Under the pieces are notes generated by a model. That model was not told the origin of the DNA and ran no database searches. It was given only the letters and a program-made list of their open reading frames with translations. A stretch of 64,000 nucleotides of DNA, from the NCBI GenBank assembly GCA_965206395.1, contig CBDBJK010000030.1:167102-231101 (forward strand). Direction: 5' to 3'. Numbering within the stretch: position 1 is the stretch's first letter; every line of letters starts with the position of its first letter. The DNA comes from CBDBJK01 sp965206395 (GTDB taxonomy: Bacteria; Chloroflexota; Dehalococcoidia; Lucifugimonadales; CATOSD01). The position numbers and the translations under genes were made by a program. Positions 8,580 to 17,268 of this stretch are shown here, one piece after another.

Positions 8580-9041
8580 CTACCCTCGTTCTAACCTTTC
8601 TATAACTAGCTCGATTTTCTCAAGTGCCATCCCCGACTGGTCAGAATCGAAATCAGGCACGTACCACTTGCAAGGCCATCCTTCGTAGAAGTTGTAGCGG
8701 GCAACCACGGTTGATCCATCTTGATCGAGTATGATTATCGAACCAGACCTTCGGTCTATCAGGCCGTCCTCGATGTTCTTTCGCCATTGCTAGAGGTCAT
8801 CTGTCGCAGTGTAACCACGCTCCAGAACGATCCTGTCGCCTGAATCCAATCCTGAGATTGACTTGAATGAGATTGACTTGAATCCGCCAATGATAGTCTT
8901 ATCGTCCGCTGTGATGCCCGAGACTTCCAGCAAGACCCGGAAGCCCTTTTCTTCAGCAACAGGCCCGCCTGCAAATGCGGCTGACATCGACGCAAATGCC
9001 ATAACTGTTACTGCCGCGATAGCTACTACTAATTTTTTCAT
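8580..9041 (-). pseudogene. Secreted phage tail-tube (gp19)-like protein with an in-frame amber codon
   Basis: The gene starts MKKLVVAIAAVTVMAFASMS with an AFA-GG cleavage site, a clear Sec signal peptide. It then matches the gp19/TIGR02241 tail-tube family: FRVLLEVSGI, ISGLDSGDRIVLERGYT, QWRKNIEDG, RRSGSIIILDQDGSTVVARY, NFYEGWPCKWYVPDF and KIELVIERLERG. A TAG at 8792-8790 interrupts the frame between TDDL and QWRKN, at a site usually aromatic (TGG to TAG is one change). A 15-bp in-frame tandem duplication (8854-8868 and 8869-8883) gives FKSISFKSIS where relatives have one copy. A tail-tube fold behind a signal peptide is unusual; no other phage gene is near. Confidence 0.75.
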
Positions 9042-9149
9042 GTCCTCACTCCTGATGTATTTCTTAGCACCAGGATATGCGGAATGAGGTCAGAAAGCCT
9101 GACCGGAACATTTCAGGAAGCTGACAGAATGCTGACAATCGTGTCGGAT

Positions 9150-9171
9150 GCGCCTTCTACGCAGAAGGCGC
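9150..9171. repeat. Perfect 9-bp hairpin GCGCCTTCT/AGAAGGCGC
   Basis: The inverted repeat with loop ACGC sits between the divergent gp19-like and RHH genes, about 40 bp upstream of a TATAAT box (9210-9215) that probably serves the RHH gene. It could be an operator or a small terminator; no T-run follows on either strand. Confidence 0.5.
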
Positions 9172-9279
9172 AGATGCTGGCTGTCGACTTCCTAATTGGC
9201 CTGATAGTGTATAATATGCGCACGTATTGCACCGATTTAGCGCTAATTAAACACCAAGGGGCATGAAGGTAGAATCAAG

Positions 9280-9495
9280 ATGACGACAGAAGCTAAGAAG
9301 TATCGCGTTAACGTCAATTTCGCTGAAAGCACGTATCGTATCTTAGAGGAATTAGCAAGAAAACAGGGCAAAACAAAAGGAGATATTCTTCGAGACGCTA
9401 TCGCGCTTGCCAATCACATTCAGGACGCAAGAGATGATGGCGGCCACATTTTAATTGAACGCCATGGGCGCACCAGTGAGTTAATTCTGTTTTAA
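9280..9495 (+). CDS. Ribbon-helix-helix-like DNA-binding protein
   Basis: The 71-residue protein opens with a short strand (KYRVNVNFAEST) and then YRILEELARKQGKTKGDILRDAIALAN, the beta-alpha-alpha pattern of an RHH/CopG dimerising DNA-binding domain. The tail GGHILIERHGRTSELILF is typical of small single-domain RHH proteins. It is followed 6 bp later by a small membrane protein, and the same two-gene arrangement recurs at 40.0-40.6 kb. A TATAAT at 9210-9215 may be its -10 box. The base composition is more AT-rich than that of flanking genes. Confidence 0.75.
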   Translation: MTTEAKKYRVNVNFAESTYRILEELARKQGKTKGDILRDAIALANHIQDARDDGGHILIERHGRTSELILF

Positions 9496-9501
9496 TACTG
9501 G

Positions 9502-9825
9502 ATGACGATGGATAATCCACAAGAAGAGGAATCTACTACAACCTCTAACCTTGGCGCGACCACCGTAGAAGCAGTTGATGTTGGTGAGTCTCAGCCTCTC
9601 CGAGAGGTACAACGACGAAGGGAGTTCGCTCGCTTTTGGATTGCCCTGATTCTTTTAATTGTCTTCTCAGCCACAGTCATCTGGGTGCTGTTCGCAGCCT
9701 TCTGGGGCAATGACACTGCCTGGAAAAACACTAAAGATGCCCTCCAAATTCTCCTGCCTGTTGAAGCCTCTCTATTAGGTTCTGCAATAAGCTTTTACTT
9801 CGCGACAAGAGGAGAGGATCGTTGA
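9502..9825 (+). CDS. Small two-helix membrane protein paired with RHH gene
   Basis: The 107-residue protein has a hydrophilic acidic head of about 45 residues (QEEESTTTSNLG), a basic stretch VQRRREFARF, one clear membrane helix (WIALILLIVFSATVIWVLFA), a short loop, and a second hydrophobic segment (LQILLPVEASLLGSAISFYF) with RGEDR at the end. An in-frame ATG at 9508 is an equally possible start. I do not recognise a family. The 6-bp gap to the RHH gene indicates co-transcription. Downstream lies an IS5 insertion. Confidence 0.7.
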   Translation: MTMDNPQEEESTTTSNLGATTVEAVDVGESQPLREVQRRREFARFWIALILLIVFSATVIWVLFAAFWGNDTAWKNTKDALQILLPVEASLLGSAISFYFATRGEDR

Positions 9826-9871
9826 AAGGGGTTGTTGAATAACCCTCATCCCTTCTCCACTAAAGCCTTAG

Positions 9872-11074
9872 GGATACTCTGAACAAGTCTGGGCATAGTA
9901 GCATAGAGAATAGCACTGTGTTCGGGGAGATAATTGATGGACCAGCCAACATTTGCGGACTTGGAATACGAGAGCAAGAAGCGCAAGACCCGCCGGGAGA
10001 TATTCCTGGAGCGCATGGATGCTCTGATCCCGTGGGAACAGATGGAAGAGCGCATCCGTCCGTTCTATCCCAAGGCGGGCCGAGGCCGTCGACCATATGA
10101 GTTGTCGGCGATGGTGCGGATACACTGCGTGCAGTTGTTCTACAACTTGAGCGATCCTGGTATGGAGGACATGCTCTACGAGGTCGAGTCGGTGAGACGG
10201 TTCGTAGGGTTGAAGCTGTCGGGCCCGCTGCCGGACGAGACGACGATTCTGAACTTCCGCCATCTGCTGGAAGAGCATGAGTTGGGGCAGAGTCTGTTCG
10301 AGGAGATAAACCGTCATCTGGAGTCCCAGGGACTGCGGCTTCGGGAGGGGACGATCGTGGACGCGAGCATCATAGAGGCGCCGTCATCGACGAAGAATCG
10401 TGCGGGTGAGCGAGACCCTGAGATGCACCAGACGAAGAAGGGGAACGAGTGGCGCTTCGGGATGAAAGTACACGTAGGCGCTGACGCTGAGACGGGAGTG
10501 GTACACAGCATGACTACGACGCCAGCTAACGTGCATGATGTGACAGAAGCGCACCGATTGCTGCACGGTGGAGAGAAACGAGTGTGGGGGGATGCGGGGT
10601 ATCAGGGAGTGGACAAGCGGTTGGAGAATCGAGAGTTGGATGTGGAGTGGCGAGTGGCGATGAGGCCCGGCCGGCGACGGCACCTGGAGCCTGGCAGCCA
10701 CGAGGCGTTGGCGGAGAAGCGCAAAGCGTCGGTCAGAGCGAAAGTGGAGCATCCGTTCCTGTACGTGAAGCGGCGCTTTGGCTACGCCAAGGTGCGCTAC
10801 CGAGGGTTGGCTAAGAACGCGCAACGGCTGGCATTGCTACTGGGGCTGGCCAACTTGATGACGGCAGAGCGCCGTCTGGCGGCATGAGAGGGGCGCAGTG
10901 AGCAAATCACGGCCGGGGAGCCGCGATGGCTCCGAAAAGCCGCTTCGAGGCCACAACAGACACGGTCTGAACGCCTCAACCACGACCTGGAACGTCACAA
11001 AGATGCCTGAACATCTCCAAAGAACGGAACCACTCTGCCCATCCACGCTTGCGCCGAGTTGTTCAGAGGTTCCC
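9872..11074 (+). mobile_element. IS5-family element, IS5 group, 1203 bp
   Basis: Left end GGGATACTCTGAACAAGT (from 9872) and right end, inverted, GGGAACCTCTGAACAACT (ending 11074) are imperfect terminal repeats. The target site TTAG is duplicated at 9868-9871 and 11075-11078, fitting the YTAR preference. The length is close to the 1195 bp of IS5. It lies between the membrane protein and the M16 protease, whose promoter starts just outside the right end. Confidence 0.88.
9934..10887 (+). CDS. IS5-family transposase
   Basis: This intact 317-residue transposase has the N-terminal DUF772 domain (TFADLEYESKKRKTRREIF) and RGRRPYELSAMVRIHCVQL. The DDE residues are in GTIVDASIIEAP, RVWGDAGYQGVDKR and KVEHPFLYVKRRFGY, followed by RYRGLAKNAQRL. 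It has no frameshift, unlike the element at 5.4 kb. The start may be either of two adjacent ATGs (MMDQ). Presumably it is able to move the element. Confidence 0.95.
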   Translation: MMDQPTFADLEYESKKRKTRREIFLERMDALIPWEQMEERIRPFYPKAGRGRRPYELSAMVRIHCVQLFYNLSDPGMEDMLYEVESVRRFVGLKLSGPLPDETTILNFRHLLEEHELGQSLFEEINRHLESQGLRLREGTIVDASIIEAPSSTKNRAGERDPEMHQTKKGNEWRFGMKVHVGADAETGVVHSMTTTPANVHDVTEAHRLLHGGEKRVWGDAGYQGVDKRLENRELDVEWRVAMRPGRRRHLEPGSHEALAEKRKASVRAKVEHPFLYVKRRFGYAKVRYRGLAKNAQRLALLLGLANLMTAERRLAA

Positions 11075-11129
11075 TTAGTGTCTTTGTCTCTGCTCAACTC
11101 CCCGCAAGACCGCATCGACTCCGAGATGG

Positions 11130-11135
11130 TATAAT
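11130..11135 (+). promoter_or_regulatory. -10 box for the M16 protease gene
   Basis: A perfect TATAAT at 11130-11135 lies 39 bp before the ATG at 11174 and 56 bp outside the IS end, so the promoter survived the insertion. No convincing -35 is seen 17 bp upstream. Confidence 0.5.
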
Positions 11136-11173
11136 TTGGCATACGTCCCAATCCGCACGCTATCGGAGATGCA

Positions 11174-13834
11174 ATGGTTTCCATTTCGTTCGAGAAATTT
11201 ACGCTGTCCAACGGCCTCGACGTTATTCTTCACGAAGACCACACGCTGCCTATGGTGGCCGTCAACGTCTGGTATCACGTCGGCTCCAAGGACGAGGAAG
11301 TCGGCAAGACCGGCTTCGCGCATCTATTCGAGCACGTCATGTTCGAGGGGTCGAAGCATCACGACAAGAGCTTCTTCGAGCCGCTACAGAAGGTCGGGGC
11401 TTCGCTCAACGGCTCTACCACCACCGACAGGACTAACTACTGGGAGACCCTTCCGTCCAACTACCTGGAGCTTGCGCTATGGCTTGAGGCCGACAGGATG
11501 GGGTATCTGCTAGACGCTCTCGACCAGAAGCGTTTCGATGTTCAGCGAGATGTCGTCAAGAACGAGCGTCGCCAGAGCTACGAGAATCGGCCCTACGGCA
11601 TGGCGCACATGCTGCTTCAACCGGCGGTGTTCCCCACGCCTCATCCGTATAGCTGGACAGTCATTGGCTCTATGGAAGACCTTGACGCCGCCAAACTTGA
11701 GGACGTTCAGGACTTCTTTCGTCGATATTACGCTCCCTCGAACGCAAGCCTTGCCATCGCTGGCGATATCGCGCCCGATAAGGCGAAGCAGCTGGTCGAG
11801 AGCTACTTCGGAGATATTCCCCCTGGGCCTGCCATCAATCGCGTGGGGCAAAAGGGTTCGGAGCTTCGAGGCCGCGTTTCGTTGACTATGCGCGATAAGG
11901 TGCAGCTTCCTAGACTCTACCTCGTCTGGCCCACTGGCCCTAATTTCGACCAGGACCAGCCCGCGCTTTCTACGCTGTCTTCCCTGCTGAGCGACGGCAA
12001 AAGCTCCAGGCTATTTCGCACGCTGGTGTACGAGAAGCAAATCGCCCGCGATGTTGGGGTGATGCACCATGCCCAGGAGATCGCCGGCGAGTTCCATCTG
12101 CAGGTGACGGTCAATGAGGGCCACACGCTGGAAGAGGCCGAGGCCATCGTGCGCGATGAATTGGCGCGCATCATTCACGAGCCTCCCAGCGATAAGGAGC
12201 TTGCCCGCGTCAGGAACAGCATCGAGAGTTCCCATATACACCAGCTTGAGCGTGTCGGCGGCTTTGGTGGAAGAGCCGACCAGTTGAACTACTACAACGT
12301 AATGGCGGGAAACCCCGAAGCCATCAACACAGACTTGGCCCGTTACAATGCTGTTACTGCCGAAGACGTGCAGCGTGTCGCCGCCTCAACTATTACAGAG
12401 AACTACGTCAGGCTGGCGGTGCTGCCGGAGCAGTCTTTGAAGCCCTCCGCTGTTTCGGTAGACCGCTCGATAATGCCAGAGGCGGCAGCCGCCCCCTCAT
12501 TCAGTCCAGCTACTCCTCGGCGGATCAAGCTTTCCAACGGGCTGAACGTCATGCTGGTCGAGAGGCCGGGTGTTCCGATGATGGCCTTTGGCATGTTCCT
12601 GCGAGCCGGGGCCGTGACTGACCCCTCCGACAGACCAGGGCTGGCTCATATGACGACCTCCATGCTGTCCGAAGGCACGTCCAACCGCACAGGCCAGCAG
12701 ATAGCGGAGGAGGTGGAGTTTCTGGGTTCATACCTCTCCACGCAGGCATCACGCGAGCATATTCTGGTGTCGTCGGAAACGCTGACCTCGCACTGGGAGG
12801 AGGTGCTGGGAATCCTGGCCGATGTCGTCAGGAATCCCACCTTCCCCGATAAGGAGCTTGATCGCATCCGAAAGCAACACCTGACCGACTTGCGGCGCGT
12901 TGCCGATAACCCCGGGACCATCGCGGCAAGAGCATCGCGCGCATTGCTGTATGGGCCTGAGTCCCGATACGGCCATCCCCTCACTGGCGTGGAGCATTCT
13001 GTGGAGGCGATTTCAAGGGACGAGTTGGTGGGCCACTTTAACAGCTACTATGGCCCGGAAAATGCCACGCTGATCGTCGTTGGCGACATTGCCGAAGCCG
13101 GAGTCATCTCGAAAGTCGAGGCCGTCTTTGGCGACTGGGCCGCGAAGGGCGCGGCGTCTGTCGCAGAGAGCGTTGCCGATGAGACGGCGCAATCCACGCC
13201 TGCGACCATATTTCTCGCCGATAAGCCGGACGCGGCGCAGTCGATAATCAGGGCAGGGCATGTCACGATTCCGCGACACCATCCCGACTATTTCACCCTG
13301 AACCTGCTGAACTACCTGTTCGGAGGCCAGTTCTCGGCCCGTCTCAACACGAACCTGCGTCAAGACAAAGGCTACAGCTACGGCTACACATCCACGATAG
13401 ACTGGTTTGTCGGCCCATCCGCACTGCTCGCGGGAGGCGGTGTGCAGACGGCGGTGACCAAGGAAGCCGTCATCGAGACGATCAAGGAGTTCGCCGACAT
13501 TCGAGGCTCGCGCCCTGTTACACAGGAGGAGTTCGACGACGCGAGGGACGGCATACGCAGGGGTCTGCCTTCGCAATTCGAGACGCTGCGCCAGACTGTT
13601 CATCAATTGACCAGGCTGCTCGTGTTCGACCTGCCTGACGACGACTTCTCCAGCTACCTCGCCAAACTGGACGCCATAACTCTTGACGATATTCATCGTG
13701 TAGCGAAGGAACTGCTGAACGAAAGCCATCTCAAGATTATGGTGGTCGGAGACAGGAAGATCATCGAACCCGGACTGCGAGAGCTTGGACATCCTATAGT
13801 GCTCGTAGACTACGAAGGACGCGAGTTGACCTAA
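11174..13834 (+). CDS. M16 family metallopeptidase, two-domain, one active site
   Basis: The 886-residue protein is a tandem duplication of the M16 clamshell unit. The first half has the inverted zinc motif HLFEH (H50, E53, H54), with the distal glutamate in VVKNERRQSYENRPYG. The second half begins near residue 445 (RRIKLSNGLNVMLVERPGVP) but has HMTTSM where the zinc motif should be, so it is catalytically dead and probably structural. It carries the conserved arginine/tyrosine loop NLRQDKGYSYGYTS. This is the PqqL/pitrilysin-like arrangement of one active and one inactive half. No signal peptide is seen, so it is probably cytoplasmic and degrades peptides. GGAG precedes the ATG. Confidence 0.93.
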   Translation: MVSISFEKFTLSNGLDVILHEDHTLPMVAVNVWYHVGSKDEEVGKTGFAHLFEHVMFEGSKHHDKSFFEPLQKVGASLNGSTTTDRTNYWETLPSNYLELALWLEADRMGYLLDALDQKRFDVQRDVVKNERRQSYENRPYGMAHMLLQPAVFPTPHPYSWTVIGSMEDLDAAKLEDVQDFFRRYYAPSNASLAIAGDIAPDKAKQLVESYFGDIPPGPAINRVGQKGSELRGRVSLTMRDKVQLPRLYLVWPTGPNFDQDQPALSTLSSLLSDGKSSRLFRTLVYEKQIARDVGVMHHAQEIAGEFHLQVTVNEGHTLEEAEAIVRDELARIIHEPPSDKELARVRNSIESSHIHQLERVGGFGGRADQLNYYNVMAGNPEAINTDLARYNAVTAEDVQRVAASTITENYVRLAVLPEQSLKPSAVSVDRSIMPEAAAAPSFSPATPRRIKLSNGLNVMLVERPGVPMMAFGMFLRAGAVTDPSDRPGLAHMTTSMLSEGTSNRTGQQIAEEVEFLGSYLSTQASREHILVSSETLTSHWEEVLGILADVVRNPTFPDKELDRIRKQHLTDLRRVADNPGTIAARASRALLYGPESRYGHPLTGVEHSVEAISRDELVGHFNSYYGPENATLIVVGDIAEAGVISKVEAVFGDWAAKGAASVAESVADETAQSTPATIFLADKPDAAQSIIRAGHVTIPRHHPDYFTLNLLNYLFGGQFSARLNTNLRQDKGYSYGYTSTIDWFVGPSALLAGGGVQTAVTKEAVIETIKEFADIRGSRPVTQEEFDDARDGIRRGLPSQFETLRQTVHQLTRLLVFDLPDDDFSSYLAKLDAITLDDIHRVAKELLNESHLKIMVVGDRKIIEPGLRELGHPIVLVDYEGRELT

Positions 13835-13911
13835 AGTATTCCAACGCCTAGAATAGCTTCATATGCGATGAGTTCACCCTAGTATTGTAAGAATATCAGA
13901 GAGGTCAGAAT

Positions 13912-14151
13912 ATGCCGATATATGAATATACCTGCATGACGTGTGAGCATGGTTTCGAGCGGCTAAGGCCCATGAGCCGCATGGACGACGCGGCCCAGTG
14001 TCCTGTGTGCGATAGCGATTCAGAGCGCCAGCTATCGGTTTTCGCCTCGTTCTCAACCAATGCCAACGGCGACATAAGCCCCATCGCGGGCGGCGCCGGC
14101 GGATGCGGTGGATGCGGCCCAGGTGGTTGCGCCTGCGCTTCCGGCTTTTAA
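13912..14151 (+). CDS. FmdB-family zinc ribbon protein
   Basis: This 79-residue protein starts MPIYEYTCMTCEHGFERLRPM and has a second CPVCDS pair, giving the CxxC-CxxC zinc ribbon of the FmdB/CxxC_CXXC_SSSS family. The tail is glycine- and cysteine-rich (GGCGGCGPGGCACASGF), common in these regulators. A role in transcription regulation is usually assumed but not proven. It lies 42 bp upstream of the UGSC selenoprotein and may be co-transcribed. Confidence 0.9.
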   Translation: MPIYEYTCMTCEHGFERLRPMSRMDDAAQCPVCDSDSERQLSVFASFSTNANGDISPIAGGAGGCGGCGPGGCACASGF

Positions 14152-14193
14152 GCAAACGAGGTAGCGAATCGCCTCTACGAAAGGGAGGACATA

Positions 14194-14766
14194 ATGGTAG
14201 TCGACATTCGCGGGCAGCTTTTGCTGGTGGACCCGACCACTCAGCCCACTATTGCCGAATTCAACGGCGCGCCCAGACTTCGAGACCTCTCGAACAAGCG
14301 GGTCGGGCTGATAGACGATAGTAAGGTCAATGCCAAAGAGCTTCTGGATGAGGTGGCCTCGCTGCTAGACGAGCGTTTCGGCGTTGCCAGCATCAAGTAC
14401 CACCGCAAGCCATCGTCGTCGAAGCCAGCCGATCCGAGCGTGATACAGGAAATGGCGAAGGAGTGTGACTACGTTATCGTAGGAGTGGGTGATTGAGGCT
14501 CGTGCAGCGCGTGCAGTGTGCACGACGGAATTCACGTGGAAAAGGCAGGCATCCCATCCGCAACCATTTGCACTGACCTCTTTATTCAGACCTCCAGAGG
14601 CATGGCGAAGATGTGGGGTTCGCCTGAATATCCGACCATCTTCACGAAGCATCCCACTGCTCCCCTGAACAAAGAGCAACTCAGAGCCAGAGCTGAGGAG
14701 ATGCTAGGACAGATAGTGTCTATCCTCACGGGCGTGGAAACATCAGCATCAGAATCATTCGTATAA
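14194..14766 (+). CDS. UGSC-family selenoprotein with in-frame UGA
   Basis: The frame is continuous from ATG 14194 to 14766 except for TGA at 14494-14496. Upstream it reads DYVIVGVGD, then the TGA, then GSCSACSVHDGIHVEKAGIP. This is the U-G-S-C motif that defines the UGSC (seleno)protein family, with the same GVGD lead-in. Both parts share one frame, giving 190 residues with Sec at 101. A hairpin at 14510-14524 (CGUGCA-GUG-UGCACG) starts 14 nt after the UGA with its loop at 20-22 nt, the spacing of a bacterial SECIS. The later part (TSRGMAKMWG, PTAPLNKEQLRARAEEML) matches the family's C-terminus. Biochemical function is unknown; redox activity is inferred. Conventional calling splits it into two false genes. 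Confidence 0.92.
14510..14524 (+). promoter_or_regulatory. bSECIS element of the UGSC selenoprotein
   Basis: A perfect 6-bp stem CGTGCA/TGCACG closes a GTG loop whose first base is G. The loop lies 20-22 nt after the UGA, inside the coding sequence, as required for SelB-dependent Sec insertion. Confidence 0.85.
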
Positions 14767-14772
14767 CCCTGG

Positions 14773-14812
14773 GCCAGGTAACTTTTTTGCTTCTTGTGAA
14801 AGGTTACCTGGC
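14773..14812 (+). terminator. Hairpin after the UGSC gene, possible terminator
   Basis: Arms GCCAGGTAAC and GTTACCTGGC (10 bp, perfect) flank a 20-nt loop that contains T6. It starts 6 bp after the stop codon. No U-tract follows the 3' arm, so intrinsic termination is uncertain. Confidence 0.4.
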
Positions 14813-14827
14813 TTAATAGAGGCAGCC

Positions 14828-17244
14828 TTGAGATATTCGGCACAAAGCGCCTCTAACAAAGCCCTCAACAGAAATGACAAATTGAAGAACAAACAACTTC
14901 TGGCCGTACTGCTTGTCGTTGTAATCGCTTTGCTAGCAGTCGCCTGTGGCTCTGACGAAGATGACCCAACTCCAGTCTTAACGCAGGCCACCTCAAATCC
15001 CATAGCCACCACGATTGTGGTTTCGCCAACCGTCGCTCCGACCACGGCACCGATTCCGACGGTGGTACTAACCGCCACGCCAACTGCGACACTAACACCA
15101 GATGTCGCTGCTACGCCTACATCTACTGTCGCTCCGACTACGACACCGATTCCAACGATGACTGCTACGCCTACTGTCGCTCCGACCACGACGCCGACTC
15201 CAACGGCGACTAATACACCCGCGCCTACGCCTACTGCCGTTCCAACCATGACGCCGATTCCAACGGCGACTGCTACGCCTGCGCCTACCGCCACTCCGAC
15301 CCCGAATGGAATCGCGCGCGCAGGCCCCGACAAGGACGCGGAGAAAGGAGCATCTGTTACGCTCAACGGCAGCGCAAGCTCAGACCCAGACGATGACCCA
15401 CTCAGGTCACGTGGACACAAATCTTTGGGCCGGATGTCACAGACGGCGTCGGGTTTCTGAGGGGCGCGACTCCCCTGTTTACCGCACCTGACGAGGTCAG
15501 CACTGTCGTTCTTGCGTTGCGCGTGAATGATGGACACGGCGATAGCCGGTCCGATCTAGTGCAAATCAACGTGATGGAACATACTGACACGGCCTTCTTC
15601 GTGGATGGCGACAATGGCAGCGACGATACGGGCGATGGCAGCCGCGAAAGCCCCTATGCCACCATATCTTGGGCCATCAATAGCATTCAGGGGCCGAACT
15701 ACGACCTGTATGTCGTGACTCGAACGAACAGCGCTAGCTACGTCGAGACTCAAACCTTGCACCCACAGACGACCATCAGCGTCTATGGCGGCTATGATTC
15801 CGGCTGGGTGCGTGATGTCGTCAACAACAAGACCAAACTCAGTGGCGCTAGCCTCGCGGTGCAGTTCGGCCCGTCCAACGAGGATGCCTGGTTCTCGGGC
15901 TTTGAGGTGACGGCGGCAGACGCCTCTGAACCAGCGCAGGATGCTGTTGGGCTTCTTGCGAAAGCTGGCACGGCGACGCTTTACATTGAAGACAATATAA
16001 TCATGTCAGGCGACGTCCTTGGCCCCTCCCAGGGCGTGCCAGCGGGTTCGAGCTACGGAGTGTCGCTTGCGAACCTGGAGCAGGTCGTTTTACGTCGGAA
16101 TACGATCATCGCTGGCAATGGCGGAAGTGGTATAACTGGAAGTAAAGGCACAGATGGCAAGAACGCCACGACGAACGGCAGCAACGGCAGTGGATACAAT
16201 GGAGGCGCAGGTGGAAAGGGCGGCGTTTCCTCTGCGAACGGAGGCAAGGGCGGTGATGGCGGACGCGGCCTTTTGCCACAGGACGGCAAGTCCGGCGGTG
16301 GCGTGGGTGGTGGCATAGGTGATAAGGTTGGCGAGGGCAGGGTAGGCGACGGCGGCGGTGGCAAGGGCGGGAAAGGCGGACATGGTGGCGCAGGCGGCAC
16401 TGGTCGGGGTATGCTTTCCAGCGTAGGGTTTTTTGTGCCTTCCGATGGTTCCAATGGCTTGGTGGGCGGCAACGGCGCAGGTGGCGGCGGCGGTGGTGGT
16501 GGCGCAGGCGGTGTTGGTCTCGACGGCGGCGGTGGCGGCGGTGGTGGTGGCGGAGGTCAAGGCGGTGGCGGAGGAAAATCAAGCCCCGGCGGTGGCGCGT
16601 CTATAGGTGTACTGTTGTTCAACGTGAGCGCGGCAGTCGTGGAAGACAACGAGATTACTGCAAACAACGGCGGTAGAGGCGGAAACGGCGGCGCTGGCGG
16701 CACTGGAGGACGAGGCACATCCGGAAAAGTCGGCGCACCCAATGTCTGTTCTTTCCTCGGCTGCGAAGTTGGGCGAAGCGGTGATGGCGGAGAAGGCGGA
16801 GGCGGAGGCAGTGGTGGTATTGGAGGTCAGAGCGGCGGCGGTGCAGGCGGCCCTTCCTATGGCATCCTAGTTGGCCCGGACATTACACCCGCCATCAAGA
16901 ACAATCTTGTCAGGTCTGGCAACGGTGGAAATGGTGGTATCGGTGGCGCTGCGGGTCTTGGAGGCTCGCCTGGCGGAAGTGGTGGCAGCACGGGGGGGTC
17001 GGGCGGATGCTGCTCGTTCCTGGTCGAGACGGCTGGAAGTCCAGGCAGCGGCGGCGAAGGCGGTTGGAGCTTTGCCATCTTCGACTTGGATACAAACGAC
17101 GACGCAGCGCCTACATTATCATCCAACGTCCTAGTTGTAGGCAGTCCAGGCGAAGGCGTTGAGGGCAATAAACGGCGAACCTGGAAAGCAGGGCGACTTC
17201 AACTTCTGATATGTTGGACAAACCAAGATAGACTTTCACAATAG
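14828..17244 (+). pseudogene. Glycine-rich secreted lipoprotein, frameshifted (PGRS-like)
   Basis: A lipoprotein signal (KNKQLLAVLLVVVIALLAVAC) gives a lipidated Cys, followed by a long Thr/Pro low-complexity stalk (TPTATPT-like), a PKD/Ig-like strand region, a DUF1565-like beta-helix start (FFVDGDNGSDDTGDGSRESP) and a very glycine-rich body (GGAGGTGG repeats, about 16.1-17.1 kb). The frame changes near 15409: DPDDDPL continues as WTQIFGPDVTDGVGFL only if one base is restored. A second shift near 17160 hides a natural-looking end, INGEPGKQGDFNF, stopping at 17209. The N-terminal start codon is uncertain (TTG at 14828 or later). Broken gene or assembly error. Confidence 0.75.
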
Positions 17245-17268
17245 GAATCTACACAAGGTGGCATAGCA

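Noticed and set aside
8580..9041. A prophage at the gp19-like gene
   Set aside because: No capsid, portal, terminase or integrase lies nearby; a single secreted tail-tube-like gene is not evidence for a prophage.
16053..17168. Long proline-rich minus-strand frames
   Set aside because: They are the complement of glycine codons in the lipoprotein.
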